This document shows, in pieces, positions 46,047-54,739 of a stretch of DNA of 64,000 nucleotides. The translations under genes and the position numbers were made by a program. The notes beneath the pieces were generated by a model. The model was not told the DNA's origin. It saw only the letters and a program-made list of their open reading frames with translations, and made no database searches. The stretch is from CAWIOX01 sp963837775 (GTDB taxonomy: Bacteria > Pseudomonadota > Gammaproteobacteria > Burkholderiales > Burkholderiaceae_D), in the NCBI GenBank assembly GCA_963837775.1, contig CAWIOX010000010.1:28803-92802 (forward strand). Reading direction: 5' to 3'. Position 1 is the stretch's first letter; each line of letters starts with the position of its first letter.

Positions 46047-47528
46047 ATGTCTTTAACTCTTACTCGCCCCGACCTGATCCGGAACCAGAATTTCATCAAT
46101 GGACAATGGCGTGCGAGCCATGAAAAGGCGCACTTTCGCGTCACCGACCCCGCGACCGGCGAGGCATTTGCCAGCGTCCCGGACAGCGGCGCCGCGGACG
46201 CCCAAATGGCGGTGGCCGCCGCGCACGCGGCCTTCGACAACTGGCGTGCCCGCAGCGCACGCGAGCGGGCCCAGTTCCTCAAGCGCTGGCATGCCTTGAT
46301 CCTTGCCAATACCGAAGATCTCGCCAAGCTGATTTCAAGCGAGCAGGGCAAACCCCTCGCTGAAGCACGCGGCGAGGTCGCTTATGGCGCGTCGTACGTG
46401 GAGTGGTTTGCGGAGGAAGCCGTGCGGACGTACGGCGACATCATTCCCGAACCGGTGCGCGGCAAGAAACTGATGGTGACGAAGGAAGCGGTTGGTGTCG
46501 TCGCTGCCATCACCCCGTGGAATTTTCCGCTTGCCATGATCGCACGCAAGATCGCGCCTGCATTGGCGGCCGGCTGCACCGTGGTCGCCAAGCCCGCCGA
46601 AGACACGCCGCTGACGGCGCTGGCGTTGGTCAAGCTTGCAGAAGAAGCAGGGCTGCCTGCGGGCGTACTCAATATCGTCACGGCATCCCGCGCGCATGTC
46701 GAGGAAGTGGTCAGCACCTGGCTGAGCGACTCGCGAGTCCGGAAAATCACCTTTACCGGATCGACCGCGGTGGGCAAGAGCCTTGCGCGCGACTCGGCGG
46801 CAACGCTCAAGAAGCTGTCGCTCGAACTTGGCGGCAATGCGCCTTTCATCGTTTTCGAGGATGCCGATCTCGATGCCGCCGTCCATGGCCTGATGATGGC
46901 GAAGTTCCGCAATGGAGGCCAAACCTGCGTATCGCCCAATCGCGTCTACGTGCAGGAAGCCGTCTATGAACAATTCGCGCAAAAGCTCGTCGCCCGCGTC
47001 GAGGCGCTCCGCGTCGGCCCGGCCGCCAGGGATGACTCGCAAATCGGTCCGATGATCAATGCCCGCGCCGTCGAGAAAATCGAGCACCATGTCCAGGATG
47101 CCCTGGAACATGGTGCCAGCCTGCTGACGGGAGGCCGGCGCCTGAACAACGACATCGCCGACGGCCCGCACTATTTCGCACCGACCATACTCGGTAATGC
47201 CAATACCCGGATGGCACTGGCCAACGAAGAAACCTTCGGCCCGGTCGTGCCGCTGTTCCGTTTCCACGACGAAGACGAAGTGGTTCACCTGGCGAACGAC
47301 ACGCCATTCGGACTTGCCGCCTATTTTTACTCGCGCGATATTGCCCGCGTCTGGCGCGTGGCAGACCAACTGCAGGCAGGCATCGTCGGCATCAATGAAG
47401 GCGCGCTGGCCGCCGAGGTGGCGCCTTTCGGCGGTGTCAAGGAATCCGGGTACGGGCGCGAGGGCTCCCGCTATGGCCTGGACGACTACATGCAAACGAA
47501 ATATTTATGCCAGGGCGGGATCGTGTGA
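46047..47528 (+). CDS. gabD: succinate-semialdehyde dehydrogenase-type aldehyde dehydrogenase
   Basis: This 493-residue GabD-like enzyme has cofactor motif AAITPWNFPLAMIARKIAPAL, FTGSTAVGKSLARDSA, catalytic Glu in LSLELGGNAPFIVFEDADLD, catalytic Cys in FRNGGQTCVSPNRVYVQ and end GLDDYMQTKYLCQGGI. These match succinate/glutarate-semialdehyde dehydrogenases better than the two ALDHs at 28.5 and 34.2 kb. It follows the tartrate-type dehydrogenase by 64 bases and precedes the second deacylase by 8, one operon. The real substrate may be aspartate or another omega-semialdehyde, given the neighbours. Confidence 0.92.
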   Translation: MSLTLTRPDLIRNQNFINGQWRASHEKAHFRVTDPATGEAFASVPDSGAADAQMAVAAAHAAFDNWRARSARERAQFLKRWHALILANTEDLAKLISSEQGKPLAEARGEVAYGASYVEWFAEEAVRTYGDIIPEPVRGKKLMVTKEAVGVVAAITPWNFPLAMIARKIAPALAAGCTVVAKPAEDTPLTALALVKLAEEAGLPAGVLNIVTASRAHVEEVVSTWLSDSRVRKITFTGSTAVGKSLARDSAATLKKLSLELGGNAPFIVFEDADLDAAVHGLMMAKFRNGGQTCVSPNRVYVQEAVYEQFAQKLVARVEALRVGPAARDDSQIGPMINARAVEKIEHHVQDALEHGASLLTGGRRLNNDIADGPHYFAPTILGNANTRMALANEETFGPVVPLFRFHDEDEVVHLANDTPFGLAAYFYSRDIARVWRVADQLQAGIVGINEGALAAEVAPFGGVKESGYGREGSRYGLDDYMQTKYLCQGGIV

Positions 47529-47536
47529 GCCCCGCC

Positions 47537-48512
47537 ATGAACATGAAAAAAGAATCGCTTCCCGAGTATCCGATCGAAGTCAACTTCCCGGATATTCGTC
47601 CCTACGCGCAAGGCAATACCGGCATCCCGTACGTATTTACCTTCGACAGCGGTGTCCCGGGACCGCACGTGATGATCAATGCGCTCGCGCACGGCAATGA
47701 AGTCTGTGGCGCCATCGCTGCCAAGGGCTTGCTGGATCTCGGTGTCCTTCCGCGCAAAGGCAAGCTGACCGTGGCATTCGCCAATGTCGACGCCTATCAC
47801 CGCTTCGCCCCCGAGAATCCGGATGCGTCGCGTTTCGTGGACCAGGACTTCAACCGTGTCTGGAGCTGCGGCCATTCTCGATGACGCTTCCCGCGATTCG
47901 TCGGAACTGCGCCGCGCCCGCCAGATGCGGCCAACGGTCGACAGCGTCGACTTTCTGCTCGACCTGCATTCCATGCATGAGCGCAGCGCGCCGTTGTCAG
48001 TATGCGGCTCGCTGGAAAAGGGAATTGCGTTGGCGTGCAAGCTCGGCACCCCCGGTTGGGTCATCAGCGATGAAGGCCACCCGGAAGGGCGCCGCATGCG
48101 CGATTATGCCGGTTTCGCCGAGCCGGACAGCCCGAGGAATGCGCTGCTGATCGAATGCGGCCAGCATTGGGACGCGGCTGCAGTGGACGTCGCCAAGGAT
48201 GTGACGGCACGCTTTCTCGTCTTGCATGGCATACTCGAAACGGCCGACTTGCCAGCGGATTGGCAGCAAGGTCTGCCTGCTGTACTGCGGGTAGTCCGTG
48301 TGACCGAACCGGTAGTGGCAAGCAGCATGAATTTTCGTTTTGCCGACAACTACACGGGACTGGAAACATTTTTGGAAGCCGGCTCCGTGATCGGGTGGCG
48401 AGACGGCGAAGCCGTGAGGACGCCATATCCGAACTGTGTTCTCGTCATGCCTTCATTGCGCCAGTTGCGGCCCGGTGTGACAGTGGTACGTTTCGGTCAA
48501 TTGCTAACCTGA
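47537..48512 (+). pseudogene. AstE/aspartoacylase-family deacylase, copy 2, one frameshift
   Basis: The start MNMKKESLPEYPIEVNFPDI is 8 bases after the ALDH stop. Zinc ligands are in AHGNEVCG and LDLHSMHERSA. At about 47868, DFNRVWS should be followed by AAILDD, but one extra T (GAGCTGCGG for GAGCGCGG) shifts the frame. The rest continues intact (LLIECGQHWD, FRFADNYTGLETF, VVRFGQLLT-stop). Length joined is about 324, matching copy 1. Each copy is broken by a single base at a different point. Confidence 0.87.
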
Positions 48513-48536
48513 CGGCCCATCCCTCATCCCTGCACG

Positions 48537-48564
48537 GGCTCGCTGCTGTCAGCGAGCCATTTTT
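48537..48564 (+). terminator. Rho-independent terminator
   Basis: GGCTCGCTG pairs perfectly with CAGCGAGCC over a CTGT loop and is followed by ATTTTT. It is 24 bases after the deacylase stop and ends the aminotransferase-to-deacylase transcript. Confidence 0.9.
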
Positions 48565-48567
48565 ATG

Positions 48568-48660
48568 GTGCGCCCGGCAGGGCGCACTCACTTGGAGGTG
48601 AAAGTCCTCTACTCACCCGACAAGGGGAAGAGTTAGCCGAACGGCAAAGGAATGCATCCT
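48568..48660 (+). mobile_element. 5' fragment of a bacterial group II intron
   Basis: GTGCGCCCGGCAGGGCGC at 48568 is the usual 5' end of one group II intron class. It is followed by GGAGGTGAAAGTCCTCTAC, CCCGACAAGGGGAAGAG and TTAGCCGAACGGCAA, which are domain I elements in the expected order. No reverse transcriptase and no domain V are present before tatA, so only the first 100 or so bases remain. It lies immediately behind an intrinsic terminator, a known preferred target of class C introns. Confidence 0.65.
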
Positions 48661-48708
48661 GTATCAAGTACTACCCTGCGGTCATAGGTCGTTTTGAAAG
48701 GAAAAATC

Positions 48709-48936
48709 ATGGGTTCATTTAGCATCTGGCATTGGTTGATCGTATTGGTGATCGTGATGCTGGTTTTCGGCACCAAAAAATTGGGCAATATCGGGGGCGA
48801 CCTCGGCAAGGCGGTCAAGGGTTTCAAGGATGGCGTGAAGGGCGAGGAAGAGAAGTCCGCTGCGCAAGGCAACATCCAGCAGAGTGCAGACAAGTCAACC
48901 ATCGACGTCGAAGCGAAAGAGAAAACGAAGAACTGA
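48709..48936 (+). CDS. tatA: Sec-independent translocase component TatA
   Basis: This 75-residue TatA starts MGSFSIWHWLIVLVIVMLVF, a short membrane helix, then FGTKKLGNIGGDLGKAVKGF, the hinge and amphipathic helix, then a charged tail. TatA oligomers make the export path for folded proteins in the inner membrane. AAAGGAAAAATC precedes the ATG. It is the first gene of tatABC. In most Burkholderiales tatABC follows the his operon; here it stands after a catabolic operon, so it may be a second set. Confidence 0.93.
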   Translation: MGSFSIWHWLIVLVIVMLVFGTKKLGNIGGDLGKAVKGFKDGVKGEEEKSAAQGNIQQSADKSTIDVEAKEKTKN

Positions 48937-49009
48937 GAATCGCTGCCTAGCGTAAGCATGGCCCGTGCCACAGCTACGCTATCAGCGGCTTCTTCAGACT
49001 CGAACCTTT

Positions 49010-49504
49010 ATGATTGATCTCGGTATTACCAAACTTGCGCTGATTGGCGTGGTTGCTCTGGTGGTCATTGGCCCTGAAAAGCTGCCGAAAGTCGCACGCA
49101 TGGCTGGCTCACTATTAGGCCGGGCACAGCGCTATATTAATGACGTGAAATCTGAAGTGAGTCGAGAGATAGAACTCGATGAACTGCGCAAAATACAGCA
49201 AGAGATGACAGATGCGGCCAAGGATGTCGAACATTCGATTTCCCGCAATCTGGCCGAAACAGAACGTGAATTGAAGTCTGGCTGGGATGATGTGAAAAGT
49301 GATGAAATAACGTCGCGTACTCTGCCATCAACTGATCAACTCGCGCTCAAAGTCAGGGATTTCCGCAGGAAGAAACTGACCCGAACATCTGCCACGCCGC
49401 TCTGGTATAAACAGCGCAATGGCGGGAAAACGCATATCATTTCTGCCGCTGCACGCGTGGCCAGATATCGTCGTGGCCGTAAAATATCTCACTCCTTTTT
49501 CTAG
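49010..49504 (+). CDS. tatB: Sec-independent translocase component TatB
   Basis: This 164-residue TatB starts MIDLGITKLALIGVVALVVI, then GPEKLPKVARMAGSLLGRAQ, the diagnostic TatB segment with Glu and Pro after the helix. A long charged amphipathic region follows. TatB forms the receptor with TatC. The start at 49010 is chosen because family proteins begin there; the frame opens at 48965. The tail (WYKQRNGGKTHIISAAARVA) is unlike typical acidic TatB tails. Confidence 0.9.
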   Translation: MIDLGITKLALIGVVALVVIGPEKLPKVARMAGSLLGRAQRYINDVKSEVSREIELDELRKIQQEMTDAAKDVEHSISRNLAETERELKSGWDDVKSDEITSRTLPSTDQLALKVRDFRRKKLTRTSATPLWYKQRNGGKTHIISAAARVARYRRGRKISHSFF

Positions 49505-49544
49505 AGCCTGTTGACACAACCCTCAGCATCATGACTGGCCTTTA

Positions 49545-50300
49545 ATGACCGAAGAACAAAAAACGGGTACCGAAGATACCTTTATCTCGCACCTGATCGA
49601 ATTGCGCAACAGGCTGATTCGGGCAACGGCCGTGATTGTCGTTGTATTCCTGGGTCTGATGCCGTTCGCCTCCAAGATTTACGATATGGTGGCAGCGCCG
49701 ATGATGCATGCCTTGCCGGCAGGATCGAGAATGATTGCAACCGGCGTCATTACGCCATTCCTGATTCCGGTAAAAATCACCATGCTGCTCGCTTTTCTGA
49801 TCGCTTTGCCATGGGTTTTATATCAGGCATGGGCCTTCGTTGCTCCCGGTTTGTATACACATGAGAAGCGACTGGTCGCACCGCTGGTAATATCGTCATC
49901 ACTCCTGTTTCTCGCTGGCGTTGCATTTTGCTATTTTTTTGTGTTCGGCGTCGTATTCAAATTCGTCAATGACTTTGCGCCAAAATCAATTTCTGTCGCG
50001 CCGGATATAGAGAGTTACCTTGATTTTGTGATATCGATGTTCATAGCGTTTGGCATGACTTTCGAGGTGCCGATCATCGTCATTGTGCTGGTGCGCATGG
50101 GCTTGGTATCGGTGCAGAAGCTAAAGGAAATTCGTCCCTATGTGATTGTCGGTGCTTTTGTTGTGGCAGCAATAGTCACCCCGCCCGATATCATGAGTCA
50201 GTTGCTGCTGGCGGTGCCGATCTGTCTGTTGTATGAAATTGGTATGTTTGTCGCACCATTGTTCGTGAAGGTGACACAGGCGCCGGAAGAAACCGCGTGA
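49545..50300 (+). CDS. tatC: Sec-independent translocase component TatC
   Basis: This 251-residue inner-membrane protein has six helices. Key motifs are SHLIELRNRLIRA, where Glu and Arg bind the twin-arginine signal, YQAWAFVAPGLYTHEKR in the first cytoplasmic-periplasmic segment, and FGMTFEVPIIVIVLVRMG. It recognises Tat substrates with TatB. It follows tatB by 40 bases. Two possible clients in this window are the Tat-signal binding proteins at 11.7 and 24.5 kb. Confidence 0.95.
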   Translation: MTEEQKTGTEDTFISHLIELRNRLIRATAVIVVVFLGLMPFASKIYDMVAAPMMHALPAGSRMIATGVITPFLIPVKITMLLAFLIALPWVLYQAWAFVAPGLYTHEKRLVAPLVISSSLLFLAGVAFCYFFVFGVVFKFVNDFAPKSISVAPDIESYLDFVISMFIAFGMTFEVPIIVIVLVRMGLVSVQKLKEIRPYVIVGAFVVAAIVTPPDIMSQLLLAVPICLLYEIGMFVAPLFVKVTQAPEETA

Positions 50301-50514
50301 CCCCGCTTTGTATTTTCAAGATGGGGGAATGAACTTGCTTTCGTCTTTTTTGACGTCTCGCAACCATTTGACCAATGGATAGGCATCTTGAAAGGCTATG
50401 GCCAATTCATGCGCCAAATCTTCCGGAATCCTCTGCTGTTAGAAAGAAATTACTGATATTGGGAGGTCCTAATCAGTAATTTTTATCGACTGGTCACGAC
50501 GTCAATCATATTGC
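50301..50514. other. intergenic, small minus-strand remnant
   Basis: On the minus strand between about 50440 and 50326 a frame reads LAHELAIAFQDAYPLVKWLR, then DVKKDESKFIPPS-stop. It looks like a genuine protein end but has no good start and no recognised family. Nothing else is seen. Confidence 0.25.
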
Positions 50515-52095
50515 TTGTTGGCAATAATAATGATGCAGGCCGCATCGATACCGCTTCCGGCTACTGGCGGGCAAGCAAGGGATCTGGTTTGCCTGTCATT
50601 GCCTCGTGCGCGGCTGGATACCTTCGCCGCTCAACTTGGCAAGGTAAGCCTACGTGAGATAATTCCCGCTCCCGATGGGAGCTTGCGCTCCACGCGCAGT
50701 CGATTAAATTATATTGTTGAACATATGACTCTGAAAATATCCAGGATACTTCACGCGGGATATGTCTTTGAGTGCAACGATACGTTGATCGCTTTTGACC
50801 CGATTTTCGAAAATCCCTTCAGCCGGAATTGCTACGCTTTCCCCGATGTCAGGTTTGATCACGATCAAATCAGAAATTTGAAATTCGCGGCAGTTTTCAT
50901 TTCTCATTTTCATGACGATCACTGCTCGCTTGAGAGCCTGGATTTTCTGGATCGGATGACGCCGATCTATATCTACTGTCTCTTTGATGAACTCTTCTCG
51001 ATGGTCAGGGAGTTGGGCTTCTTCAATGTCCACCAATTGCAAATCAATGTTCCAATCAGTGTGGGGCCGTTTGAGATTTTTCCACGAGCAGCATTGGATT
51101 CAGACGTGGATTCGATGTTTCAAATCAAAGCAGTCGGTCTCAATGTACTGAATGTCGTTGATTCATGGATCGACCCTACGGCGCTCACTGAGCTTGCGCA
51201 TGACGCACCGTGGGACATGGTGCTGTGGCCGTTTCAAACGATGCGCGAAATTGAAGTGCTGTCGCCGACCAGGGCCGCTGCCGCGCCATTGGAATTGCCG
51301 ACTGAATGGATAGATCAACTCAAGATATTAAATCCCAGATATGTGGTACCGAGTTCCTGCCAATTCCTTCAGGAATCGTGGTCTTGGTACAACCACGCGT
51401 TTTTTCCAATTACCTATCGGCAGTTTCGACAAGAGGTGGAATCCGCACTACCAAATGCGCGGGTTGTCAGGCTAAATCCATCGGTATCGGTCATGTTAGA
51501 CGATAAATCACTCCAAGCATCACCGTCGCTGGGCTGGGTCTTGCCCGTCGGGGAGCAGAACGTCGATTATCGATACGAGGGAAATCTAGAGCCGCCACGC
51601 ACGGCCGAAATTGCATGCCATTTCCCGTCTCTCACGGCAACGCAGGCCGACAGGGTCATTGACTACTGTCATTCAGGTTTACTTGAGAAATATAGAGAAA
51701 TGGAACTTCCATCAGATAGTTTTTTCGAAAAAACGCGCATTTGGCGATTGTCCGTCTATGACCATACGGGAACAGGTATGCATTTCCGCTATCGCTTGCA
51801 AGGCGATGACATAGAACACCTTGTCGACGACGAAGAACCCTTATCCTGGACCACCGAGATCCCTATTTCAAAATTTTATGCCGCACTGGAACTGGGCGAG
51901 TCGCTCACCTCGATGTATATGCGAATTAACGACGCGGTTTTCGACGCTGATATCGAAAAGGAAATTCAATCGGCTGACATTGTCGATGATCCCTTGATCC
52001 GCTGCCTATTTAACGATGTGTTCGGCGCTTACCAAGCCGCGCAGTTGCGCCGTCTAAAGGAACACGCAAGTGTTTTATTGAGTGACGGAGAGTAA
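50515..52095 (+). CDS. metallo-beta-lactamase-fold hydrolase with novel C-terminal half
   Basis: The metal motif FISHFHDDHCSLESLDFLDR (HxHxDH) and the preceding DTLIAFDPIFENPFSRN place it in the UlaG-like metallo-hydrolases. After about residue 300 come some 220 residues (RYRLQGDDIEHLVDDEEPLS, TSMYMRINDAVFDADIEKEI) I do not recognise. The true start may be MTLKISRILHAGYVFE at 50725, since the first 70 residues are unlike the family; no strong ribosome site decides this. Lower GC than the flanks. It stands alone after tatC. Substrate unknown. Confidence 0.75.
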   Translation: MLAIIMMQAASIPLPATGGQARDLVCLSLPRARLDTFAAQLGKVSLREIIPAPDGSLRSTRSRLNYIVEHMTLKISRILHAGYVFECNDTLIAFDPIFENPFSRNCYAFPDVRFDHDQIRNLKFAAVFISHFHDDHCSLESLDFLDRMTPIYIYCLFDELFSMVRELGFFNVHQLQINVPISVGPFEIFPRAALDSDVDSMFQIKAVGLNVLNVVDSWIDPTALTELAHDAPWDMVLWPFQTMREIEVLSPTRAAAAPLELPTEWIDQLKILNPRYVVPSSCQFLQESWSWYNHAFFPITYRQFRQEVESALPNARVVRLNPSVSVMLDDKSLQASPSLGWVLPVGEQNVDYRYEGNLEPPRTAEIACHFPSLTATQADRVIDYCHSGLLEKYREMELPSDSFFEKTRIWRLSVYDHTGTGMHFRYRLQGDDIEHLVDDEEPLSWTTEIPISKFYAALELGESLTSMYMRINDAVFDADIEKEIQSADIVDDPLIRCLFNDVFGAYQAAQLRRLKEHASVLLSDGE

Positions 52096-52492
52096 AACTT
52101 GTTGCCTGGAAGGGAGCTCCGGCAATGGCGCGTGAGGATCCGACGAACCGTAAACAATGCCGATCCCGTTCGAAAGGCTAAATGCTTGCTGAATCAAATG
52201 TGAGTACGATGCGTGCCACCGGAGTTGGCAGCCAAGCCGAGAATTTCTGTGATTGTTTGCTGATGTGGCTCGGGCCTGGTCGCCTTCCTGATATGCACCG
52301 CGCTGCCATCGCGGCGCTGCAGTACGGTGATGATACGCTGCTGGTCGGCAAGCGATTGGCTTGGCCTTTCCGATGCTCGCTACCTATCTCGTAGCTGCGG
52401 TCTGACAGGCTAGTTGCGCCGGTAATACATCGCAAGATTCAATATCAACTACGAAATACGGCGAGCATTTACGTCTTCGGTGCAATTGAACG
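52096..52492. other. intergenic, about 400 bases
   Basis: An open stretch 52182-52394 on the plus strand (MLAESNVSTMRATGVGSQAE...) has no recognisable family or ribosome site and competes with an equally long antisense frame. I see no supported gene, hairpin or IS end. Confidence 0.3.
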
Positions 52493-53422
52493 TCATTTGG
52501 AGCTGTTTTTCGTAGTGGTCAACCAGGCTTCGTAGCCGCCTTGAAGGGGGCGCACGGATAAGTACCCTCGCTTTATCAACCAGCGAGCGGCTTGGACGGC
52601 GCCGGCGTCCTCCGGGCAGGCGCAGAGCGTGATGATGGGTTGGCTTTTTGGCCAATCCCGGACTGCATCGAGAAGACGGTCATGCTCGGCCACGGTGGCC
52701 CCTATGATAGGGCCGGTTTCAGCAATCATAGTGGCGCCACGCAGGTCGAGAATTAGAGGCGATGGTCCGGCGTTGAGGGCAGCGACGAGTTCGTCCGGGG
52801 TGATGTGGGGGACTGTGCAAAATTGTCGGAAACGATACTTCTGCCACAGCTTCCAGCCTAGCCATATACCGACACCCCCTAGTGTGATGAGGAGGACACG
52901 GCTAGCGTGCTCGTTGAGGGATGTAATAGCTGTTTGCACTTCTTCACGCAGAACCCACCCCACACTGAGGGCTAGCCCGGCCCATAATCCGGCTCCAATA
53001 CCTGCTGCCAGCAGAAAACCTGGCAGTGCCATGCGCAATGCGCCGGCAATCGGCGGCGCCACGGTAGAAAATCCGGGAATGAACTTGGCCATCATCAGCG
53101 AACCGACTCCCCAGCGAATGAAGCGGGCTTCGGTCTGGCTGACGCAGGAGCCCGGGTTGATGGAGAGCTTGCATAGGCCAGCCAAAACCCGATAACCGAA
53201 AGCCCGTCCGGTCATGTACCAGATCCAGTCGGCGACAACCGAAGCGACAATGGCTGCCGCCAACACCTTACCGAGTTGACTTGGGGTAGCGGCCAGGCTG
53301 CCGGCCAGCAGCAAGGTCGGAATGGCGGGTACCGGCAGCCCTATCTGCTGGAGCAGGACATTCAGGAATACGACCCAGATGGCGTCCTGCCGAAGGACCT
53401 GGCTGATCTGGGATATTTCCAT
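52493..53422 (-). CDS. VTT/DedA-family membrane protein fused to a rhodanese domain
   Basis: This protein of about 309 residues has an N-terminal VTT (SNARE-associated/DedA) domain. Its features are the re-entrant loop QQIGLPVPAIPTLLLAGSLA, then GSLMMAKFIPGFSTVAPPIA, the canonical F/YxRF-like segment, and a last helix near GGVGIWLGWKLWQKY. A C-terminal rhodanese-like domain (residues 205-309) follows: LILDLRGATMIAE, and the active-site loop ITLCACPEDAGAVQAA with a cysteine in the expected place. The start MEISQISQVL at 53422 has AAGG upstream. VTT proteins flip lipids; the fusion suggests sulfur or redox coupling at the membrane. Confidence 0.88.
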   Translation of the reverse strand: MEISQISQVLRQDAIWVVFLNVLLQQIGLPVPAIPTLLLAGSLAATPSQLGKVLAAAIVASVVADWIWYMTGRAFGYRVLAGLCKLSINPGSCVSQTEARFIRWGVGSLMMAKFIPGFSTVAPPIAGALRMALPGFLLAAGIGAGLWAGLALSVGWVLREEVQTAITSLNEHASRVLLITLGGVGIWLGWKLWQKYRFRQFCTVPHITPDELVAALNAGPSPLILDLRGATMIAETGPIIGATVAEHDRLLDAVRDWPKSQPIITLCACPEDAGAVQAARWLIKRGYLSVRPLQGGYEAWLTTTKNSSK

Positions 53423-53544
53423 GGGATACCTTTTCTTTAATTTAATAAGGTAACCTCCCGGCTCTGCCGGGGGACTCACCAAAGTTTGACCTATACGTCG
53501 GTCGCTTTGAAACTTCTTTCTCTACCAAAAGAAGGAGTTTCAAG

Positions 53545-53685
53545 ATGAAAGAGTATCAAAGTTTGAGTCATACGAGGTGGGGCTGTAAATATCACGTAGT
53601 GTTTATCCCGAAGCGGCGCAAGAAGGCGATTTACGGCGCATTACGCAAGCACCTTGGCGAGATATTTCGGGAGCTGGCACAGCAA
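53545..53685 (+). pseudogene. IS200/IS605 TnpA, N-terminal fragment
   Basis: MKEYQSLSHTRWGCKYHVVF and IPKRRKKAIYGALRKHLGEI form the start of Y1 transposases of IS200. The frame follows AAGAAGGAGTTTCAAG, part of the subterminal hairpin. After LAQQ (about 53688) the sequence changes to GGGCTATGTTGCATTAACG, which looks like the end of another element. The HUH pair and catalytic tyrosine are absent. Confidence 0.8.
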
Positions 53686-53845
53686 GGGCTATGTTGCATT
53701 AACGCCGAATGTTCGACTATGCTGATCATCTTTCCAGCGACGATGTGAAGTGCTAACGGGCAACTCGATCCGAGTAGTGATGATGTGCGAGAGCGACAAA
53801 GCTTTCAAGGTGCGCGATTGCGCCCCTGCATCGGTGGGTCCTCTA

Positions 53846-54268
53846 TCAAACGAACGCGCCCGGATGTACGTGGAATCGCCCGGCCAACGCCTTAATTTGC
53901 CGAACATTCAGGTCACGTTTACCGTTCAGAATTTCCGACACGACGCCTTGGGTACCGATTTCCGGCAGCTCGGATTGTGTCAGGTGATTTTGATCCATCA
54001 GAAATCGCAGCATAGCTAAGGGCGAGACGTCCTGTGCCGGAGAATGGATGTCATCATACTCGCCAATCAGGGCGCCAAGGGTATTGGCGAGATCGGCCAG
54101 CAGGTGTTTTTCGTTTGCCGCTCCAGCATCAAGTAATTGATTCAGTGCTGCAACAGCCTTGTCGTAGTCAGATTCAGTGCGAATCGGGTGCAAAGGGATC
54201 ATTGACGACAGCGCTTGAAAGTGGGCTGTGATCTCTGCGACTACATTTCTGTCCATTACGGCTTCCAT
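53846..54268 (-). CDS. higA: HigA-type antitoxin, XRE family
   Basis: This 140-residue protein has an N-terminal dimerisation region (YDKAVAALNQLLDAGAANEK) and a C-terminal helix-turn-helix (FLMDQNHLTQSELPEIGTQG, VVSEILNGKRDLNVRQIKAL), as in HigA of the HigB2/HigA and DUF-like subgroup. It neutralises the toxin encoded immediately upstream and represses the pair. It overlaps the toxin gene's stop by 13 bases; a second ATG at 54256 would remove most of the overlap. Confidence 0.9.
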   Translation of the reverse strand: MEAVMDRNVVAEITAHFQALSSMIPLHPIRTESDYDKAVAALNQLLDAGAANEKHLLADLANTLGALIGEYDDIHSPAQDVSPLAMLRFLMDQNHLTQSELPEIGTQGVVSEILNGKRDLNVRQIKALAGRFHVHPGAFV

Positions 54269-54537
54269 TTGTCGTACTCCTTATGAGTGAAGACATGCCG
54301 GATATATAGCTTTTGGTAATCGAAGTGAATGGCGGTAACGATCCGGTATTTATTGCCGCCAATATCAAAAACATAATACGCTTCAACTTTGTCCGTGGCG
54401 TTGAACGTCATTTTAATCTCCGCGAAGCTAGCAAACGTTCGGGACTCAACGATCTTGCGCCATGCCTGCATTGGGGCATGGGCACCCGGATGGATCATTG
54501 AAAAATCGGTAAGGGCTTTGTTGGATATGACTCGCAT
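54256..54537 (-). CDS. higB: HigB-type mRNA interferase toxin
   Basis: This 93-residue RelE/ParE-superfamily toxin starts MRVISNKALTDFSMIHPGA. It has MQAWRKIVESRTFASFAEIK, the fold core KVEAYYVFDIGGNKYRIVTA, and the C-terminal YIRHVFTHKEYDKW carrying the HigB catalytic His/Tyr residues. It precedes its antitoxin gene, the usual higBA order. The start at 54537 lies 10 bases from a perfect palindrome. It cleaves mRNA on ribosomes when free. Confidence 0.92.
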   Translation of the reverse strand: MRVISNKALTDFSMIHPGAHAPMQAWRKIVESRTFASFAEIKMTFNATDKVEAYYVFDIGGNKYRIVTAIHFDYQKLYIRHVFTHKEYDKWKP

Positions 54538-54546
54538 GACGATATT

Positions 54547-54565
54547 ATATCTCAATTTGAGATAT
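54547..54565 (-). promoter_or_regulatory. palindromic operator of higBA
   Basis: ATATCTCAA-T-TTGAGATAT is a perfect 9-bp dyad with a single central base, 9 bases before the higB start on the minus strand. It is well placed for autorepression by the HigA-HigB complex. Confidence 0.75.
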
Positions 54566-54700
54566 TGCACTCATACTTTACACAACATGATAGTGAAGTG
54601 TTGCCGATCGCATGAAATTGAGCCAATTGCTGAAAAGATTATCGTCATTGGCTACCCCTGCCATGAAGCGAAGTCGGATCAAGCCGACCATCAGCCGATA

Positions 54701-54739
54701 GTTACAACTTTAGTTGAATCATGGTTACAACTTTAGTTG
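54701..54739. repeat. two direct copies of a 16-bp palindromic site
   Basis: GTTACAACTTTAGTTG occurs at 54701-54716 and 54724-54739, 23 bases apart. Each contains the dyad CAACT-TT-AGTTG. A further hairpin, ATTGATTAT-TTTT-ATAATCAAT, lies at 54789-54810. All are upstream of the recombinase start at 54833 and could be operator, accessory or recombination sites. Confidence 0.6.
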
